In this document: piece after piece, positions 8,760-17,734 of the stretch | Position numbering within the stretch: position 1 is the first letter of the stretch | How the letters are laid out: every line of letters starts with the position of its first letter | Position numbers and translations under genes: made by a program | The notes under the pieces: model-generated | Database searches by the model: none | Seen by the model: only the letters and a program-made list of their open reading frames with translations | Told to the model about the DNA's origin: nothing | NCBI GenBank assembly: GCA_003144015.1 | Contig: QFWS01000003.1 | Coordinates: forward strand, 186,001 to 250,000 | Length of the DNA: 64,000 bases | Direction of reading: 5' to 3' | DNA from: Flavobacteriaceae bacterium LYZ1037 | Lineage (GTDB): Bacteria > Bacteroidota > Bacteroidia > Flavobacteriales > Flavobacteriaceae

Positions 8760-9404
8760 ATGGATGAATTAGAATTATTAAAAAAAGACTGGAAAAAAGA
8801 TGAAGATACAAAGTATCCGAAGCTATCCTATAATGAAATCTATAAAATGATTTTGAAGAAATCGTCTTCTATTGTCAAATGGATCTTTATTATTAGCATA
8901 TTAGAATTTGCTCTTTGGACTTTAATTTCATTTGCTTTTAAAAACACCGATTATAACAAGCGTTTTGAAAGTTATCATGCTGAAAATATCATGATTCCAT
9001 TCTTAATATTAGGCTATATCATTTTAGCTTATTTTTTCTATAAATTTTACATGAATTATAGAACTATTTCGGCTACAGATAGCGCCAAAATTTTAATGGA
9101 AAACATCTTGAAAACAAGACGAACCGTTAAACACTATGTTGGTTTCAACCTTATTTATATGGCTGTTTCGGCGTTTGTTGCCTTGGGTATTCAGTTTGAT
9201 AGAGATGAAGACATGATTTCCTTGGTGGAAAAAGCTTCGGCAAATGGTGAAGCCTTTAAATTTTATGCAATTACCATTGTTTTAACCCTTGTATTTTTAG
9301 CAGTGTTTATTGCCGTTATTCTAGGTTTTTATTATTTAATTTATGGCATCTTATTAAAACGACTTAATAAAAATTATAAAGAACTTAAAAAACTAGAAGT
9401 GTAA
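8760..9404 (+). CDS. Membrane protein cotranscribed with sigma factor
   Basis: The 214-residue protein has a charged cytoplasmic N-terminus (MDELELLKKDWKKDEDTKYP) and four membrane segments at about 38-60, 72-96, 122-144 and 166-200. A conserved feature is the short D-W-K motif near the start followed by YNEIYKM, typical of Bacteroidetes proteins encoded right after ECF sigma factors and often mislabelled beta-carotene monooxygenase. It begins 4 bp after the sigma gene, so translational coupling is likely. A role as an anti-sigma-like membrane sensor is inferred from position only; there is no zinc-binding anti-sigma motif. Confidence 0.72.
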   Translation: MDELELLKKDWKKDEDTKYPKLSYNEIYKMILKKSSSIVKWIFIISILEFALWTLISFAFKNTDYNKRFESYHAENIMIPFLILGYIILAYFFYKFYMNYRTISATDSAKILMENILKTRRTVKHYVGFNLIYMAVSAFVALGIQFDRDEDMISLVEKASANGEAFKFYAITIVLTLVFLAVFIAVILGFYYLIYGILLKRLNKNYKELKKLEV

Positions 9405-9437
9405 ATATAACACCTCTAATAAGGTCCAGAAATCAGA

Positions 9438-10253
9438 TTAATAATCATCTTCAAGACGCCATTTTCGTTTTTTATTTAATTCTTCTTTTTCCTCTAATTC
9501 TTCACGAGGTATCACTTTTAAGAACGAAGGGTGCTGTTCGATGGCATATTCTATTTTTTCAACGATATCTGCAATACTTTCATTATCATAATCGATAACA
9601 AGTGGTTCTTTAACTTCAAAAGTTTGTAAGATATTTTTCTTTTTTACACGCAAACCTTTCTTATCAAAAGATCGTCTAAAACCATCAATGACAATAGGTA
9701 CAACCATAGGTTTATAATGTTTAATAATATGGGCTGTTCCTTTCCTTATAGGTTTAAATGGTGTGGTGGTTCCTTGAGGGAACGTAATAACCCAACCATC
9801 GTCTAAAGCTTTCTTTATATTAGAAATATCGCTCATTTTAACCTGACGCTTAACATCTTCACCTTTAGATCGCCATGTACGTTCAATACTAATCGAACCA
9901 GCATAAGCCAATATTTTTGGCAATAATCCAGACTTCATCGTCTCTTTTGCTGCAACGTAGTAGATATTTAATTTTGGGTTCCACAAATAACCAATGTTCT
10001 TAATATTGTCTCCTCTATTACTTAAACTTGCATTAAAAACATGAAACATGGCAACGACATCAGCAAAATATGTTTGGTGATTTGAAATAAACAAGACGTT
10101 TGTTTCTGGTAAGTTTTTAATTATTTCTGAGCCTTCAATTTGAAGCTCATTAAACCCTCTAAACCTTCTGTGGGAGAGAGAACCAATGATTCTAATAACC
10201 CATTTTTTTATAAAAAGTAAGTGTCCGAAAGGATTTCTTTTAAACAAACCCAT
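9438..10253 (-). CDS. 1-acyl-sn-glycerol-3-phosphate acyltransferase-like protein
   Basis: PlsC-type acyltransferases add the second acyl chain to lysophosphatidate at the inner membrane. In this 271-residue protein the catalytic motif I is FISNHQTYFADVV (H59 to D65, one residue longer than the usual H-x4-D). Motif II is SIERTWRSKG, motif III is TFPQGTTTPFKPIRKGTAHI (Gln replaces the usual Glu in FPEGT), and motif IV is VVPIVIDGFRRSF. The C-terminal tail is rich in Lys and Glu. It may be cotranscribed with the NudL-like gene upstream (51 bp gap). Substrate specificity is uncertain because of the altered motifs I and III. Confidence 0.86.
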   Translation of the reverse strand: MGLFKRNPFGHLLFIKKWVIRIIGSLSHRRFRGFNELQIEGSEIIKNLPETNVLFISNHQTYFADVVAMFHVFNASLSNRGDNIKNIGYLWNPKLNIYYVAAKETMKSGLLPKILAYAGSISIERTWRSKGEDVKRQVKMSDISNIKKALDDGWVITFPQGTTTPFKPIRKGTAHIIKHYKPMVVPIVIDGFRRSFDKKGLRVKKKNILQTFEVKEPLVIDYDNESIADIVEKIEYAIEQHPSFLKVIPREELEEKEELNKKRKWRLEDDY

Positions 10254-10304
10254 AAAAGATTTTTTTCTTAGTTAGATAGCACAAAGATACTAAAAACAGA
10301 ACCT

Positions 10305-10946
10305 TTACATAGCCTGTTTTAACAAGTCTTTAATTTCGCTTAACATCATAGCTGTTGCTCCCCAGACTATATGTCCGTTTAAATTAAATGCTGGAACCAC
10401 TACATCTCTATTATACGAAGTAGCAACCGTTTTTTGCACCACATTTATATCGTTAATAAAATCTTGCAATGTCACTTCTAAAATATCTTCCACCTCTTCG
10501 TCCTGCTTAATAAAACTAGGAGTGATTCTAGAAATTCCAATAAAAGGCTGCACAAAAAAGTTGCTAGGTGGAATATAAACTTGTGTTAGTTTTCTTAAAA
10601 CCTCAATGCAATTTTCTGGCACACCAACCTCTTCAAAAGTTTCTCTAACAGCAGCAGCTTCAATGGAAGCATCTGATTTTTCTAACTTCCCACCAGGGAA
10701 TCCTATTTGTGCAGAATGCACACCTTTATAGGTCTTTCTTAATATTAAAACCAGATTTGTCTCTAAGTTCAAATTCGGATAAAATAGCGCCATCACACCT
10801 GCGTGCTTAGCATCTTTAATTACATACTTTTGTTTTTCTTTCAAAGCTTCTCTAAAAGGTGGCGACATTTTTAACTGAGAAGGTTCGGCTGGAAGTGGTA
10901 TATTTTCTATTTTTGAAATGAGCTTACAAAATTTATCAAATTCCAT
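10305..10946 (-). CDS. Nudix hydrolase, CoA pyrophosphatase type
   Basis: NudL/YeaB-type enzymes cleave coenzyme A and its thioesters to 4'-phosphopantetheine derivatives and ADP. The 213-residue protein shows the UPF0035 signature LRKTYKGVHSAQIGFPGGK (about 70-87) followed by the Nudix box ending in AAAVRETFEEVGV (98-109). The glutamates of RETFEE bind the metal. The expected longer spacing between GG and RE (K-L-E-K-S-D-A-S) is typical of the CoA subgroup. Length fits the family. It is the first gene of a leftward pair with the acyltransferase. Confidence 0.88.
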   Translation of the reverse strand: MEFDKFCKLISKIENIPLPAEPSQLKMSPPFREALKEKQKYVIKDAKHAGVMALFYPNLNLETNLVLILRKTYKGVHSAQIGFPGGKLEKSDASIEAAAVRETFEEVGVPENCIEVLRKLTQVYIPPSNFFVQPFIGISRITPSFIKQDEEVEDILEVTLQDFINDINVVQKTVATSYNRDVVVPAFNLNGHIVWGATAMMLSEIKDLLKQAM

Positions 10947-11021
10947 AGTTTTCTAAATGCTATCAAAAAACATAAGCAACCATTAATAAATCTGAATATA
11001 AAAAAGGATCAAAATTCATTT

Positions 11022-11738
11022 ATGAAGTATATTTTTCTAGTTGTAGTTAGTTTGTTCTTATTGAATTGTGAAGATAAACAATCTGATAAAAAAACAAATA
11101 CATCGGTTACAGAAACAAGCAAAAAAAATAAAAAAGACACTTTTTCTGAGAAAGATGTCGAAATTAAAACGATAGAGAAAGAGCCTGAACGTTTAACAGA
11201 CGAAAATGCTATGGAGTTTTTTCTTCAATACGAAAAAGAAAATCCTGAAAATAAAGTACGCATCACCACTCGTTTTGGAGACATTGACATTTTATTATTT
11301 AATGAAACAAAATTTCATCGTGCTAATTTTATTTTTTTAACGAAACAAAACTATTTTGAAGGCACACAATTTTATCGTGTTATCAATAATTTTATTATTC
11401 AAGCTGGAAACTCTGACGATTCTAAAGTGTCTAAAAAACGCAACAACATTGGCAGGTATCTTTTACCTACCGATACTAAGCGTGGTTTTAAACACGATAG
11501 AGGTGTTATAAGTATGCCTAGTGGTGAGATAGACAATCCATACAAATTAGCATCTCCATTTGAATTTTTTATTGTTCAACAAGAAGGTGGTGCACACCAT
11601 TTGGATGGCGATTATACTATTTTTGGAAAAGTAATAAAAGGTTTAGATGTTGTTGATATGATAGCCAAACAAAAAACAGATGTTGGAGATTGGCCTTTAC
11701 AAAACATTTACATTGAAAAAGTTGAAATTTTAGAATAG
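11022..11738 (+). CDS. Cyclophilin-type peptidyl-prolyl isomerase, lipoprotein
   Basis: This isomerase catalyses cis-trans rotation of prolyl bonds and probably helps envelope proteins fold. A lipoprotein signal with lipobox LLNC puts the lipidated Cys at 16. A charged Lys/Glu spacer (17-70) follows, then the cyclophilin domain (about 82-238): RFGDIDILLF, FYRVINNFIIQAGN, GFKHDRGVISMPSG, FEFFIVQQEGGAHHLDGDYT and FGKVIKGLDVVDMI. FYRVI and the FIIQAG core match; the usual Q-F-F-I is FEFFIV. Single gene; an AT-rich hairpin at 11746-11770 follows its stop. Confidence 0.9.
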   Translation: MKYIFLVVVSLFLLNCEDKQSDKKTNTSVTETSKKNKKDTFSEKDVEIKTIEKEPERLTDENAMEFFLQYEKENPENKVRITTRFGDIDILLFNETKFHRANFIFLTKQNYFEGTQFYRVINNFIIQAGNSDDSKVSKKRNNIGRYLLPTDTKRGFKHDRGVISMPSGEIDNPYKLASPFEFFIVQQEGGAHHLDGDYTIFGKVIKGLDVVDMIAKQKTDVGDWPLQNIYIEKVEILE

Positions 11739-11745
11739 TTAAAAA

Positions 11746-11770
11746 ATTGAAATCAAAATTAAATTTCAAT
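11746..11770. terminator. AT-rich hairpin between convergent genes
   Basis: ATTGAAAT (11746-11753) and ATTTCAAT (11763-11770) form a perfect 8-bp stem between the stops of the cyclophilin and the TRIC-like genes. No G+C-rich core, so only a weak terminator candidate. Confidence 0.35.
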
Positions 11771-11780
11771 TATGATTTTA

Positions 11781-12383
11781 TTAGTCTTTATACAAACTTG
11801 GTAGACTAATTTTAAATCGAATAGCTAATAATCTTACCAAGATCACAATAAATCCTGCAATAACAAAAGCTATGTCGATATCTATTGGGAGCTTTTTTAT
11901 TAAAAAATAAGAAAACCCACCAACAATACAAGCAGTAGCATATATCTCTTTCCTAAAAATAACTGGAATTTCGTTGCATAATATATCGCGAATAACACCA
12001 CCAAAACAAGCAGAAATAGTCCCTAAGGAAACACAAATAATAGGGTTTAATCCTGCAGATATGCCTTTTTCTACACCAACAACTGTATAAAGTCCTATTC
12101 CAATAGTGTCGAATAACAGCAATGATTTTCTTAAATAATCTATTTTAGATTTAAAAATTACGGTAAATATGGTAGAAGCTAGAATAACATAAGCATACGT
12201 CATGTTTTTCATCCAACTAACTGGCGTGTCTCCAATTAAAATATCGCGTAAGGTTCCACCACCAACAGCTGTTACAAACGCAATTATTAAAACTCCAAAA
12301 GGATCCATTCTTTTGTTTAAAGCAACTAAAACACCAGATATGGCAAAAGCGATAGTTCCTAATATATCAATGGCGTAAAACAT
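11781..12383 (-). CDS. TRIC/UPF0126 family cation channel-like membrane protein
   Basis: The 200-residue protein consists of two homologous halves of three membrane helices plus one, as in bacterial TRIC channels. Each half carries the kinked glycine-rich motif: AFVTAVGGGTLRDILIGDTP (about 35-54) and GTISACFGGVIRDILCNEIP (about 121-140). Bacterial TRIC homologues conduct monovalent cations. Both motifs are intact and the length is normal. The gene is single and convergent with the cyclophilin gene. Confidence 0.88.
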   Translation of the reverse strand: MFYAIDILGTIAFAISGVLVALNKRMDPFGVLIIAFVTAVGGGTLRDILIGDTPVSWMKNMTYAYVILASTIFTVIFKSKIDYLRKSLLLFDTIGIGLYTVVGVEKGISAGLNPIICVSLGTISACFGGVIRDILCNEIPVIFRKEIYATACIVGGFSYFLIKKLPIDIDIAFVIAGFIVILVRLLAIRFKISLPSLYKD

Positions 12384-12600
12384 ATTTTATAAATTCTTGT
12401 TCTAAAACATTCTTCTTAAATAGATGTACAAAATAAAGGTAAAAGCACTCAATAATAAAGCTAATATTGATTAAATTCTGATTAAAACAGAATAGATCTA
12501 TACAATTCAAGCAATTAAATTTACAATTGGGTAAGTATTCTTATCTTCACAGGCATAATAATTAGACATTTGAAAAGTATTAATCAATAAATCAACAAAA

Positions 12601-13023
12601 ATGAAAACACTAACTTTAATTTTATCACTTATTTTAACTTCAACATTAAGTTTTGCTCAAGAAAGTACAGAAACCTACAGTATTACTGTAAAAGTAGATA
12701 ATGCTTTAAGTGATGAAGGTCACATGTTAATTGGTCTGCATACAGAAGACACTTTTATGAAAGCAAAAGGGGTTCAGATCTCTAAAAGCGAGATAGTAGA
12801 TGGCACTGTTGCAGTTACTTTCGACAATGTAACACCTGGAACTTATGCTATTATGGTGTTCCATGATGCAAATGATAATGAAAAAATGGATTTCGATACT
12901 ACAGGAAGACCTAGTGAATCTTATGGTATGTCTAATAACCCTGTACTTTTTGGCCCACCAAATTTTACAGACGCAAAATTTGAATTAGTAGATGAAGATA
13001 TAGAAGTTGTAATTCGATTCTAA
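12601..13023 (+). CDS. DUF2141 domain secreted protein
   Basis: This 140-residue protein has a signal peptide cleaved near SFAQ (residue 20). The rest matches the DUF2141 layout: ITVKVDNALSDEGHMLIGLH, VTFDNVTPGTYAIMVFHDAN, then D-N-E-K-M-D-F-D and GRPSESYGMSNNP. The acidic D-x-N-x-x-x-D loop may bind calcium, which is inference. Function is unknown; the family is common in Bacteroidetes and Proteobacteria. A strong terminator follows at 13044-13075. The 217 bp upstream of the gene hold a weak -7-like TATCTTCA at 12542-12549 and nothing else that I recognise. Confidence 0.85.
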   Translation: MKTLTLILSLILTSTLSFAQESTETYSITVKVDNALSDEGHMLIGLHTEDTFMKAKGVQISKSEIVDGTVAVTFDNVTPGTYAIMVFHDANDNEKMDFDTTGRPSESYGMSNNPVLFGPPNFTDAKFELVDEDIEVVIRF

Positions 13024-13043
13024 TTCATTATACATCTATAAAT

Positions 13044-13075
13044 AAAAGCGACCAAATAAATATTTGGTCGCTTTT
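13044..13075. terminator. Strong intrinsic terminator
   Basis: A perfect 15-bp stem, AAAAGCGACCAAATA (13044-13058) with TATTTGGTCGCTTTT (13061-13075), is followed by TTATT. It ends the DUF2141 transcript and could work in both directions. Its GCGACC core recurs in the terminator at 14106-14129. Confidence 0.85.
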
Positions 13076-13165
13076 TTATTTACAACACATTTAATCTATT
13101 ATTAACACTCATTGTTATAAATTTTATTGATAGTTTTTATATTTTTATAGTCTAAATTAATTGGC

Positions 13166-14104
13166 ATGACCATTACACAACTATATTATGTTTTAGCTGT
13201 CGCTGAAAATCAAAATTTTACAAAAGCTGCTGAAAAATGTTTTGTTACGCAACCAACATTAAGCATGCAAATACAAAAATTAGAAGACGAATTAGATGTT
13301 TTGATTTTTGATAGAAGTAAGAAACCCATTGAACTTACTGAAGTTGGTAGAAAGATTGTTAATCAAGCAAAAAACATTGTCAATGAATCCTATAGAATAC
13401 AGGACATAGTCGATCAACAAAAAGGTTTTATAGGAGGCGAATTTAAACTTGGTATAATTCCAACTATTATGCCGACACTTCTACCCATGTTTCTAAAAGC
13501 TTTTATTAAAAAGTATCCGAAAATTAAACTTAAAATAGAAGAATTAACAACTGAAGATATTATAACTAGGTTAAACGAAGGGCATTTAGATGCAGCTATT
13601 GCTGCAACTCCATTGGAAACCGATAGCATTAAAGAACGAGTCTTATATTTCGAACCATTTGTTGGTTATATTCCCGAACATCATAGATTACACAGTAAAC
13701 AAAAAATTAACACTTCAGATTTAGATATTGAAGATATGCTACTTCTAGAAGATGGGCATTGTTTTAGAGATGGTGTTATTAATCTTTGTAAAGCATTTAA
13801 AAGTCAGGTAGATTCGCATTTCCAAATAGAAAGTGGTAGCATAGAAACCTTAATTAAACTTTCTAATGAAGGTATGGGAATGACACTTCTACCCTATTTA
13901 CACACTTTAGATTTAAATGAAAAAGCGAAACTTAATTTACATCATTTTAACGAACCAAGTCCTGCCAGGGAAGTCAGTATTATTTATCATAAAAGTGAGC
14001 TTAAAATGCAAATAATAGAAGCCTTACAGAATGTAATTTCTGGCATAATTAGGGGTGCTATTAAATTCCAAAATGTCGAAATAATTAGTCCATTACCTAA
14101 ATAA
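13166..14104 (+). CDS. oxyR: Hydrogen peroxide sensor/regulator OxyR (LysR family)
   Basis: OxyR activates peroxide defence genes when H2O2 forms a disulfide between two cysteines. The 312-residue protein has the LysR helix-turn-helix at 1-60 (FTKAAEKCFVTQPTLSMQIQ) and a substrate-binding-like domain from about 92. Both redox cysteines are present in LEDGHCFRDGVINLC: C199 and C208, the same numbers and 9-residue spacing as E. coli OxyR. Another Cys (C25) lies in the DNA-binding part. The gene is single, flanked by two strong terminators with the same core. No catalase or peroxidase gene is adjacent; thioredoxin reductase, which could re-reduce OxyR, lies 7 kb away. Confidence 0.93.
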   Translation: MTITQLYYVLAVAENQNFTKAAEKCFVTQPTLSMQIQKLEDELDVLIFDRSKKPIELTEVGRKIVNQAKNIVNESYRIQDIVDQQKGFIGGEFKLGIIPTIMPTLLPMFLKAFIKKYPKIKLKIEELTTEDIITRLNEGHLDAAIAATPLETDSIKERVLYFEPFVGYIPEHHRLHSKQKINTSDLDIEDMLLLEDGHCFRDGVINLCKAFKSQVDSHFQIESGSIETLIKLSNEGMGMTLLPYLHTLDLNEKAKLNLHHFNEPSPAREVSIIYHKSELKMQIIEALQNVISGIIRGAIKFQNVEIISPLPK

Positions 14105-14105
14105 T

Positions 14106-14129
14106 AAAAGCGACCTGTTGGTCGCTTTT
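14106..14129. terminator. Bidirectional intrinsic terminator
   Basis: A perfect 10-bp stem AAAAGCGACC (14106-14115) / GGTCGCTTTT (14120-14129) with loop TGTT lies between the convergent oxyR and the small leftward gene at 14137. A- and T-runs on the two sides suit both directions. Confidence 0.85.
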
Positions 14130-14136
14130 AATTTTA

Positions 14137-14334
14137 TTATTCTTTTAGATAGATTAGACATTGATTTAAATCTGGATTTTGCAGTACAAGAGATTGGATA
14201 TAAATCTTTAACTCTTCAATTTCATAGGGTAATAATCTTTGAAGGGCTTTTTGTACTTCTTTGCAAAACAACGTAGCATCAAAACTAACTTTATTAAGTA
14301 CCGTTTTGGTGTACTCGAACATTGCTCTCGCCAT
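14137..14334 (-). CDS. Conserved small protein of unknown function (65 aa)
   Basis: The 65-residue protein begins MARAMFEYTKTVLNKVSF and contains LPYEIEELKIYIQ and a C-terminal NQCLIYL. I recognise this pattern as a small protein widespread in Bacteroidetes with no known function; it is predicted helical and soluble, with two cysteines (C24, C59). It reads leftward from its own start, with oxyR converging on it. The 130 bp upstream contain no other gene. Confidence 0.75.
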   Translation of the reverse strand: MARAMFEYTKTVLNKVSFDATLFCKEVQKALQRLLPYEIEELKIYIQSLVLQNPDLNQCLIYLKE

Positions 14335-14464
14335 AATTATTTTAGGTTTTGGTTTAAAAAAGTAGATTTGTTAAATAGGCATTTATGTTTAGTTCTATGT
14401 CTAAATTTACTAAAAAAAAGCATTGGTTTTATATTTAAACAAAACTTTAACAGTACACATAAAT

Positions 14465-15265
14465 TTAAAACCTGTTATCTCCATCAAGCAAATCTCCTAA
14501 CCCTCCTAAGACACTCCCTTCTCCTTTGTCTTTCCCTCCTCCTTTTGGAGCTGAAGCTAAAACTCGTCCAGCCAGCCTACTAAAAGGGAGGGATTGAATA
14601 AATACAGTTCCTGGACCTTGAAGTTTTGCAAAAAACAAACCTTCACCTCCAAAAATGGTGTTTTTTATACCTCCAATAAATTCGATATCGTAATCAATAT
14701 GTTGTGTAAAGCCTATAATACAGCCTGTATCTACTCTTAATATTTCACCTTGTTTTAATTCTTTTTGCACCATGGTTCCACCAGCATGAACAAATGCTTT
14801 ACCGTCTCCTTCAAGCTTTTGCATAATAAAACCTTCACCCCCAAAAAGGCCTCTGCCTAATTTTTTACTAAATTCTATTCCAATACTAACACCTTTAGCT
14901 GCGCATAAAAAAGCATCTTTTTGACAAATAAACTTCCCGTTAAAAGCCGTTAAATCTATCGGAATTATTTTTCCAGGATATGGTGAGGCAAAACTTACTT
15001 TACGTTTTCCTGTTAAGTTATTATAGAAAGCAGTCATAAATAAACTTTCACCAGTAAGTATTCGTTTTCCAGCTCCAAGTATGGAATCTAAAAACCCTTT
15101 GCTTTTAGCAGAACCATCGCCAAAAATAGTTTCCATTTTAATCCCGTCGTCCATCATCATAAAACTTCCTGCTTCTGCAACTACGCCTTCTTGTGGATCT
15201 AATTCAATTTCCACAAATTGCATTTCTTCACCGTATATTTTATAATCTATTTCGTGTGCTGTCAT
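14465..15265 (-). CDS. AIM24/TIGR00266 family protein
   Basis: The 266-residue protein matches the TIGR00266 family throughout: [20 protein letters not shown] (about 18-37), the repeated [15 protein letters not shown] and [17 protein letters not shown] motifs, [16 protein letters not shown], and a glycine-rich tail ending in DLLDGDNRF. The fold is a trimeric double-stranded beta-helix similar to tryptophan RNA-binding attenuator proteins; the mitochondrial homologue AIM24 affects inner-membrane organisation. The bacterial role is unknown. The next leftward gene upstream, DUF4442, ends 57 bp before its start, so the two may be cotranscribed. Confidence 0.88.
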   Translation of the reverse strand: MTAHEIDYKIYGEEMQFVEIELDPQEGVVAEAGSFMMMDDGIKMETIFGDGSAKSKGFLDSILGAGKRILTGESLFMTAFYNNLTGKRKVSFASPYPGKIIPIDLTAFNGKFICQKDAFLCAAKGVSIGIEFSKKLGRGLFGGEGFIMQKLEGDGKAFVHAGGTMVQKELKQGEILRVDTGCIIGFTQHIDYDIEFIGGIKNTIFGGEGLFFAKLQGPGTVFIQSLPFSRLAGRVLASAPKGGGKDKGEGSVLGGLGDLLDGDNRF

Positions 15266-15322
15266 AATAATTTATGTTTAATTTATACTTTATATGTTGC
15301 AGAAAATAACATTTTGTTACAA

Positions 15323-15778
15323 TTAAGCTCTTACTTTTACAGACCAAGTGAAAGTAAATCTTGACACTTCTATGTTATTAGAGTTTTTGCCAACAACATT
15401 TAAAGTAATTTGCTCTCCTAACTCGGTTTGTATGGCTTTATTAATAACCTCATCTACCAAAAGCCCTTCGGAACACTCAAAAGTAATTCTTCCAGTGGCT
15501 TTTTTAGAATAGCTTGCATCATTTTTAACTAATAGCATCGCAATATTTTTACCACTTGCTTCTATTTTATTTATTATTAATGCCCCTGTAGTTAATTCGG
15601 CAGCCATACCTTGTACTGCCCAAAATAAAGATTTAAACGGGTTTTGATTAATCCATCGATGTTTTACGCTAACAATACATCTTTCTGCATCTAAATGTTT
15701 TGTACGAACTCCAGTAAAATAGGCCGACGGTAATTTAAAAAGTAAAAAGCTATTAAGTTTTTTGGGAGTTATTTTCAT
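15323..15778 (-). CDS. DUF4442 hotdog-fold protein (thioesterase-like)
   Basis: The 151-residue protein fits DUF4442: KLPSAYFTGVRTKHLDAERC near the start, WINQNPFKSLFWAVQGMAAELTTGAL in the centre, and a final beta-strand. The N-P-F-K-S motif with the following helix matches the position of the hotdog thioesterase active site, though a catalytic acid cannot be identified with confidence. Relatives are predicted acyl-CoA thioesterases. Likely cotranscribed with the AIM24-like gene. Confidence 0.83.
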   Translation of the reverse strand: MKITPKKLNSFLLFKLPSAYFTGVRTKHLDAERCIVSVKHRWINQNPFKSLFWAVQGMAAELTTGALIINKIEASGKNIAMLLVKNDASYSKKATGRITFECSEGLLVDEVINKAIQTELGEQITLNVVGKNSNNIEVSRFTFTWSVKVRA

Positions 15779-15854
15779 GTTTTGATTTTGAAATTAAAAA
15801 TAGGATTTAATCATTCAAAGATAAGATTTCAATAATTTAAAAAATAATGGACGC

Positions 15855-17042
15855 TTATTTCTTTTCAACAACAAATGCTGGAGGATATGTTGTTGTAAAC
15901 AACCCATTCCAACTACTGGCAAAAATCATTTTTGTTCCATCTCTATTTACAACAGCTTGAGCTTGCTCTTCATAACTATCATGGTAGGTTGCATGATGTT
16001 CTCCAAACCTTTCTATGGTATTGCTTGAATCTAATTTTATAGCAAATAGTTCCTTTTTTCCTATCGTCTCACAACATCCTTCACTCACGTAGGCCCAACC
16101 TGGTCTTTTTGTATTTCTACAACTTATATGTCCTCCCCAAACACCAGTAGCTTCTGTGTATTTAAAGAGTGGTGTAACTAACCCATCGGAAAGCCGAACC
16201 ATTTTCATATAAAAATGATTAGGTCTGGTTGTTTTATCTCCAAAAGCGACGTACACTTCATTTCCTTCAGTATCAATTCCTAAATCTGAATGTGTAGTGT
16301 AATTATTTAGATGCCTTTTATTCGTCAAATCTATATCGTATGCTTTTAATCCCTGATTTTCTTCTTCCCCATCTTCAGAAAAAGCAGTAATAGCAAAATT
16401 ACCTAAAGGACTTACCGAAAACCAGGCTAAATTAACAGCACCAAGATAATCTGTGCCAACAATTTGATTGTTTTGAATATCGAACACTAGTAACGTTAAT
16501 TCGTTTTCATTAACTCCTACAATGCCAATATATTTATCATTATAAGACATATTCCCTTTATTAAGTCCATAACTAATTTTTTCAAAATCACTGAATTCAT
16601 AAATTTCTCGAATGTTATTACTCTTTAAACTATAAGAAACCAACCTGTTTTTTAAAGTCCCATACATCACATCTGGATTGGTATTAGACCAGGTAGCAGA
16701 GTTTGGAATATCTGCCCATTTAATAAATTTATAAGTGCTTCCATCAAGAATGGCTGCTGGGTAACCAGATAGTTTAATAAAGGTCTCATTACTGTTCCAT
16801 GGAGAATCTAAACTATAGTGATGTCTTAGTCTTTGACTATCTCCTTCAAAGACAGAAACATCGCTTATTCTTGTTATTTGATAACCAAACTTATTTGTAA
16901 AAGGCTTTAAATAATCTGGTGTATTCGTTGGAGACTGATACGTTTTCCAAGCAACATCCATAATATTTTCTTCAACAGGATGAGTTTGAGAAATACAACT
17001 TGAACACAGTATAGTCAAGACATAAGCGAATTTTTTAATCAT
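15855..17042 (-). CDS. Putative lipoprotein with beta-propeller-like repeats, unknown function
   Basis: The 395-residue protein begins with a short export signal ending in CSSC (C16), a probable though not ideal lipobox. The body shows propeller-like strand patterns with aromatic and Asp turns: WSNTNPDVMYGTLKNRLVSY, YNDKYIGIVGVNENELTLLV, SPLGNFAITAFSEDG, and near the end NRDGTKMIFASSWNG, the type of repeat found in TolB and oligogalacturonate-lyase propellers. A GCC pair (SEGCCETIGKK) and H-rich HHATYHDSYEE near the C-terminus could bind a metal. No adjacent partner. I cannot assign an activity. Confidence 0.6.
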   Translation of the reverse strand: MIKKFAYVLTILCSSCISQTHPVEENIMDVAWKTYQSPTNTPDYLKPFTNKFGYQITRISDVSVFEGDSQRLRHHYSLDSPWNSNETFIKLSGYPAAILDGSTYKFIKWADIPNSATWSNTNPDVMYGTLKNRLVSYSLKSNNIREIYEFSDFEKISYGLNKGNMSYNDKYIGIVGVNENELTLLVFDIQNNQIVGTDYLGAVNLAWFSVSPLGNFAITAFSEDGEEENQGLKAYDIDLTNKRHLNNYTTHSDLGIDTEGNEVYVAFGDKTTRPNHFYMKMVRLSDGLVTPLFKYTEATGVWGGHISCRNTKRPGWAYVSEGCCETIGKKELFAIKLDSSNTIERFGEHHATYHDSYEEQAQAVVNRDGTKMIFASSWNGLFTTTYPPAFVVEKK

Positions 17043-17165
17043 AACTTAGTTATAAATTAGACGATATTAATCGTACCCCAATTTATTAAAAATAACCGAA
17101 CTACAATTTGTTAATGTTTTGTTAAATTTTAGTACTTTGTATTGCATAATACCTTCTTTTAGATA

Positions 17166-17173
17166 TATATTTG
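17166..17173 (+). promoter_or_regulatory. Promoter -7 box for DUF4870 gene
   Basis: TATATTTG is an exact match to TAnnTTTG. It overlaps a possible TTG start at 17171, so the transcript would begin downstream of that codon, supporting the ATG at 17201. Confidence 0.55.
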
Positions 17174-17200
17174 CATAAGAAACTATTATATGCTTTTAAA

Positions 17201-17647
17201 ATGTTAGACAATCACCAAAAAAATATTGCCACATTTATTCATCTTTCAACCTTCTCTAGATTTATTATACCTCTTGGGAATTTTATAGGACCTTTAATAT
17301 TATGGATTGCAAATAAAGACAAATCAGAATTTGTAGATGCTCATGGAAAACAAGCAATTAATTTTCAGATAAGCATTTTATTATATGCTATTATTTTAGG
17401 AATGTTAACAATTCCGTTCTTTGTTTTTAATCTATTTAGTGGTTTAGATTTTATAAATATTGACACGTTTGACAGCATTCATTTAAGCTTAACAAAACCT
17501 TCGCCACTTTTATATATAACAGGTGGATTAGGTTTTATAGCTTTTACGGGATTCATACTAGAGCTCGTTTTTATTGTAAAGGCTGGTTTGGCAGCAAAAG
17601 ATGGCGATTATTACAAATACCCATTAACCATTAACTTTTTAAAATAA
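17201..17647 (+). CDS. DUF4870 domain membrane protein
   Basis: The 148-residue protein is a typical DUF4870 (TIC20-like) membrane protein. HLSTFSRFIIPLGNFIGPLI is followed by IANKDKSEFVDAHGKQAINF (the H-G-K-Q-A-x-N-F signature), then two longer hydrophobic segments (about 65-90 and 105-135). Family function is unknown. The ATG at 17201 is chosen because a promoter -7 box overlaps the upstream TTG. The PadR/PspC genes that follow 87 bp downstream are envelope-stress genes, and DUF4870 genes often sit beside them in Flavobacteriia as I recall. Confidence 0.85.
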   Translation: MLDNHQKNIATFIHLSTFSRFIIPLGNFIGPLILWIANKDKSEFVDAHGKQAINFQISILLYAIILGMLTIPFFVFNLFSGLDFINIDTFDSIHLSLTKPSPLLYITGGLGFIAFTGFILELVFIVKAGLAAKDGDYYKYPLTINFLK

Positions 17648-17734
17648 AATCATCAATTCTTCTTTGTTAAAACATAGAAGTATAAATCAAAATCAAAAAA
17701 TGAACAGTTTAAAAAAATTAAAACGATTGACACT

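Noticed and set aside
14239-14583. 114-aa frame on the + strand
   Set aside because: It lies antisense to the 65-aa gene and the AIM24 gene; Leu-rich composition fits a shadow frame.
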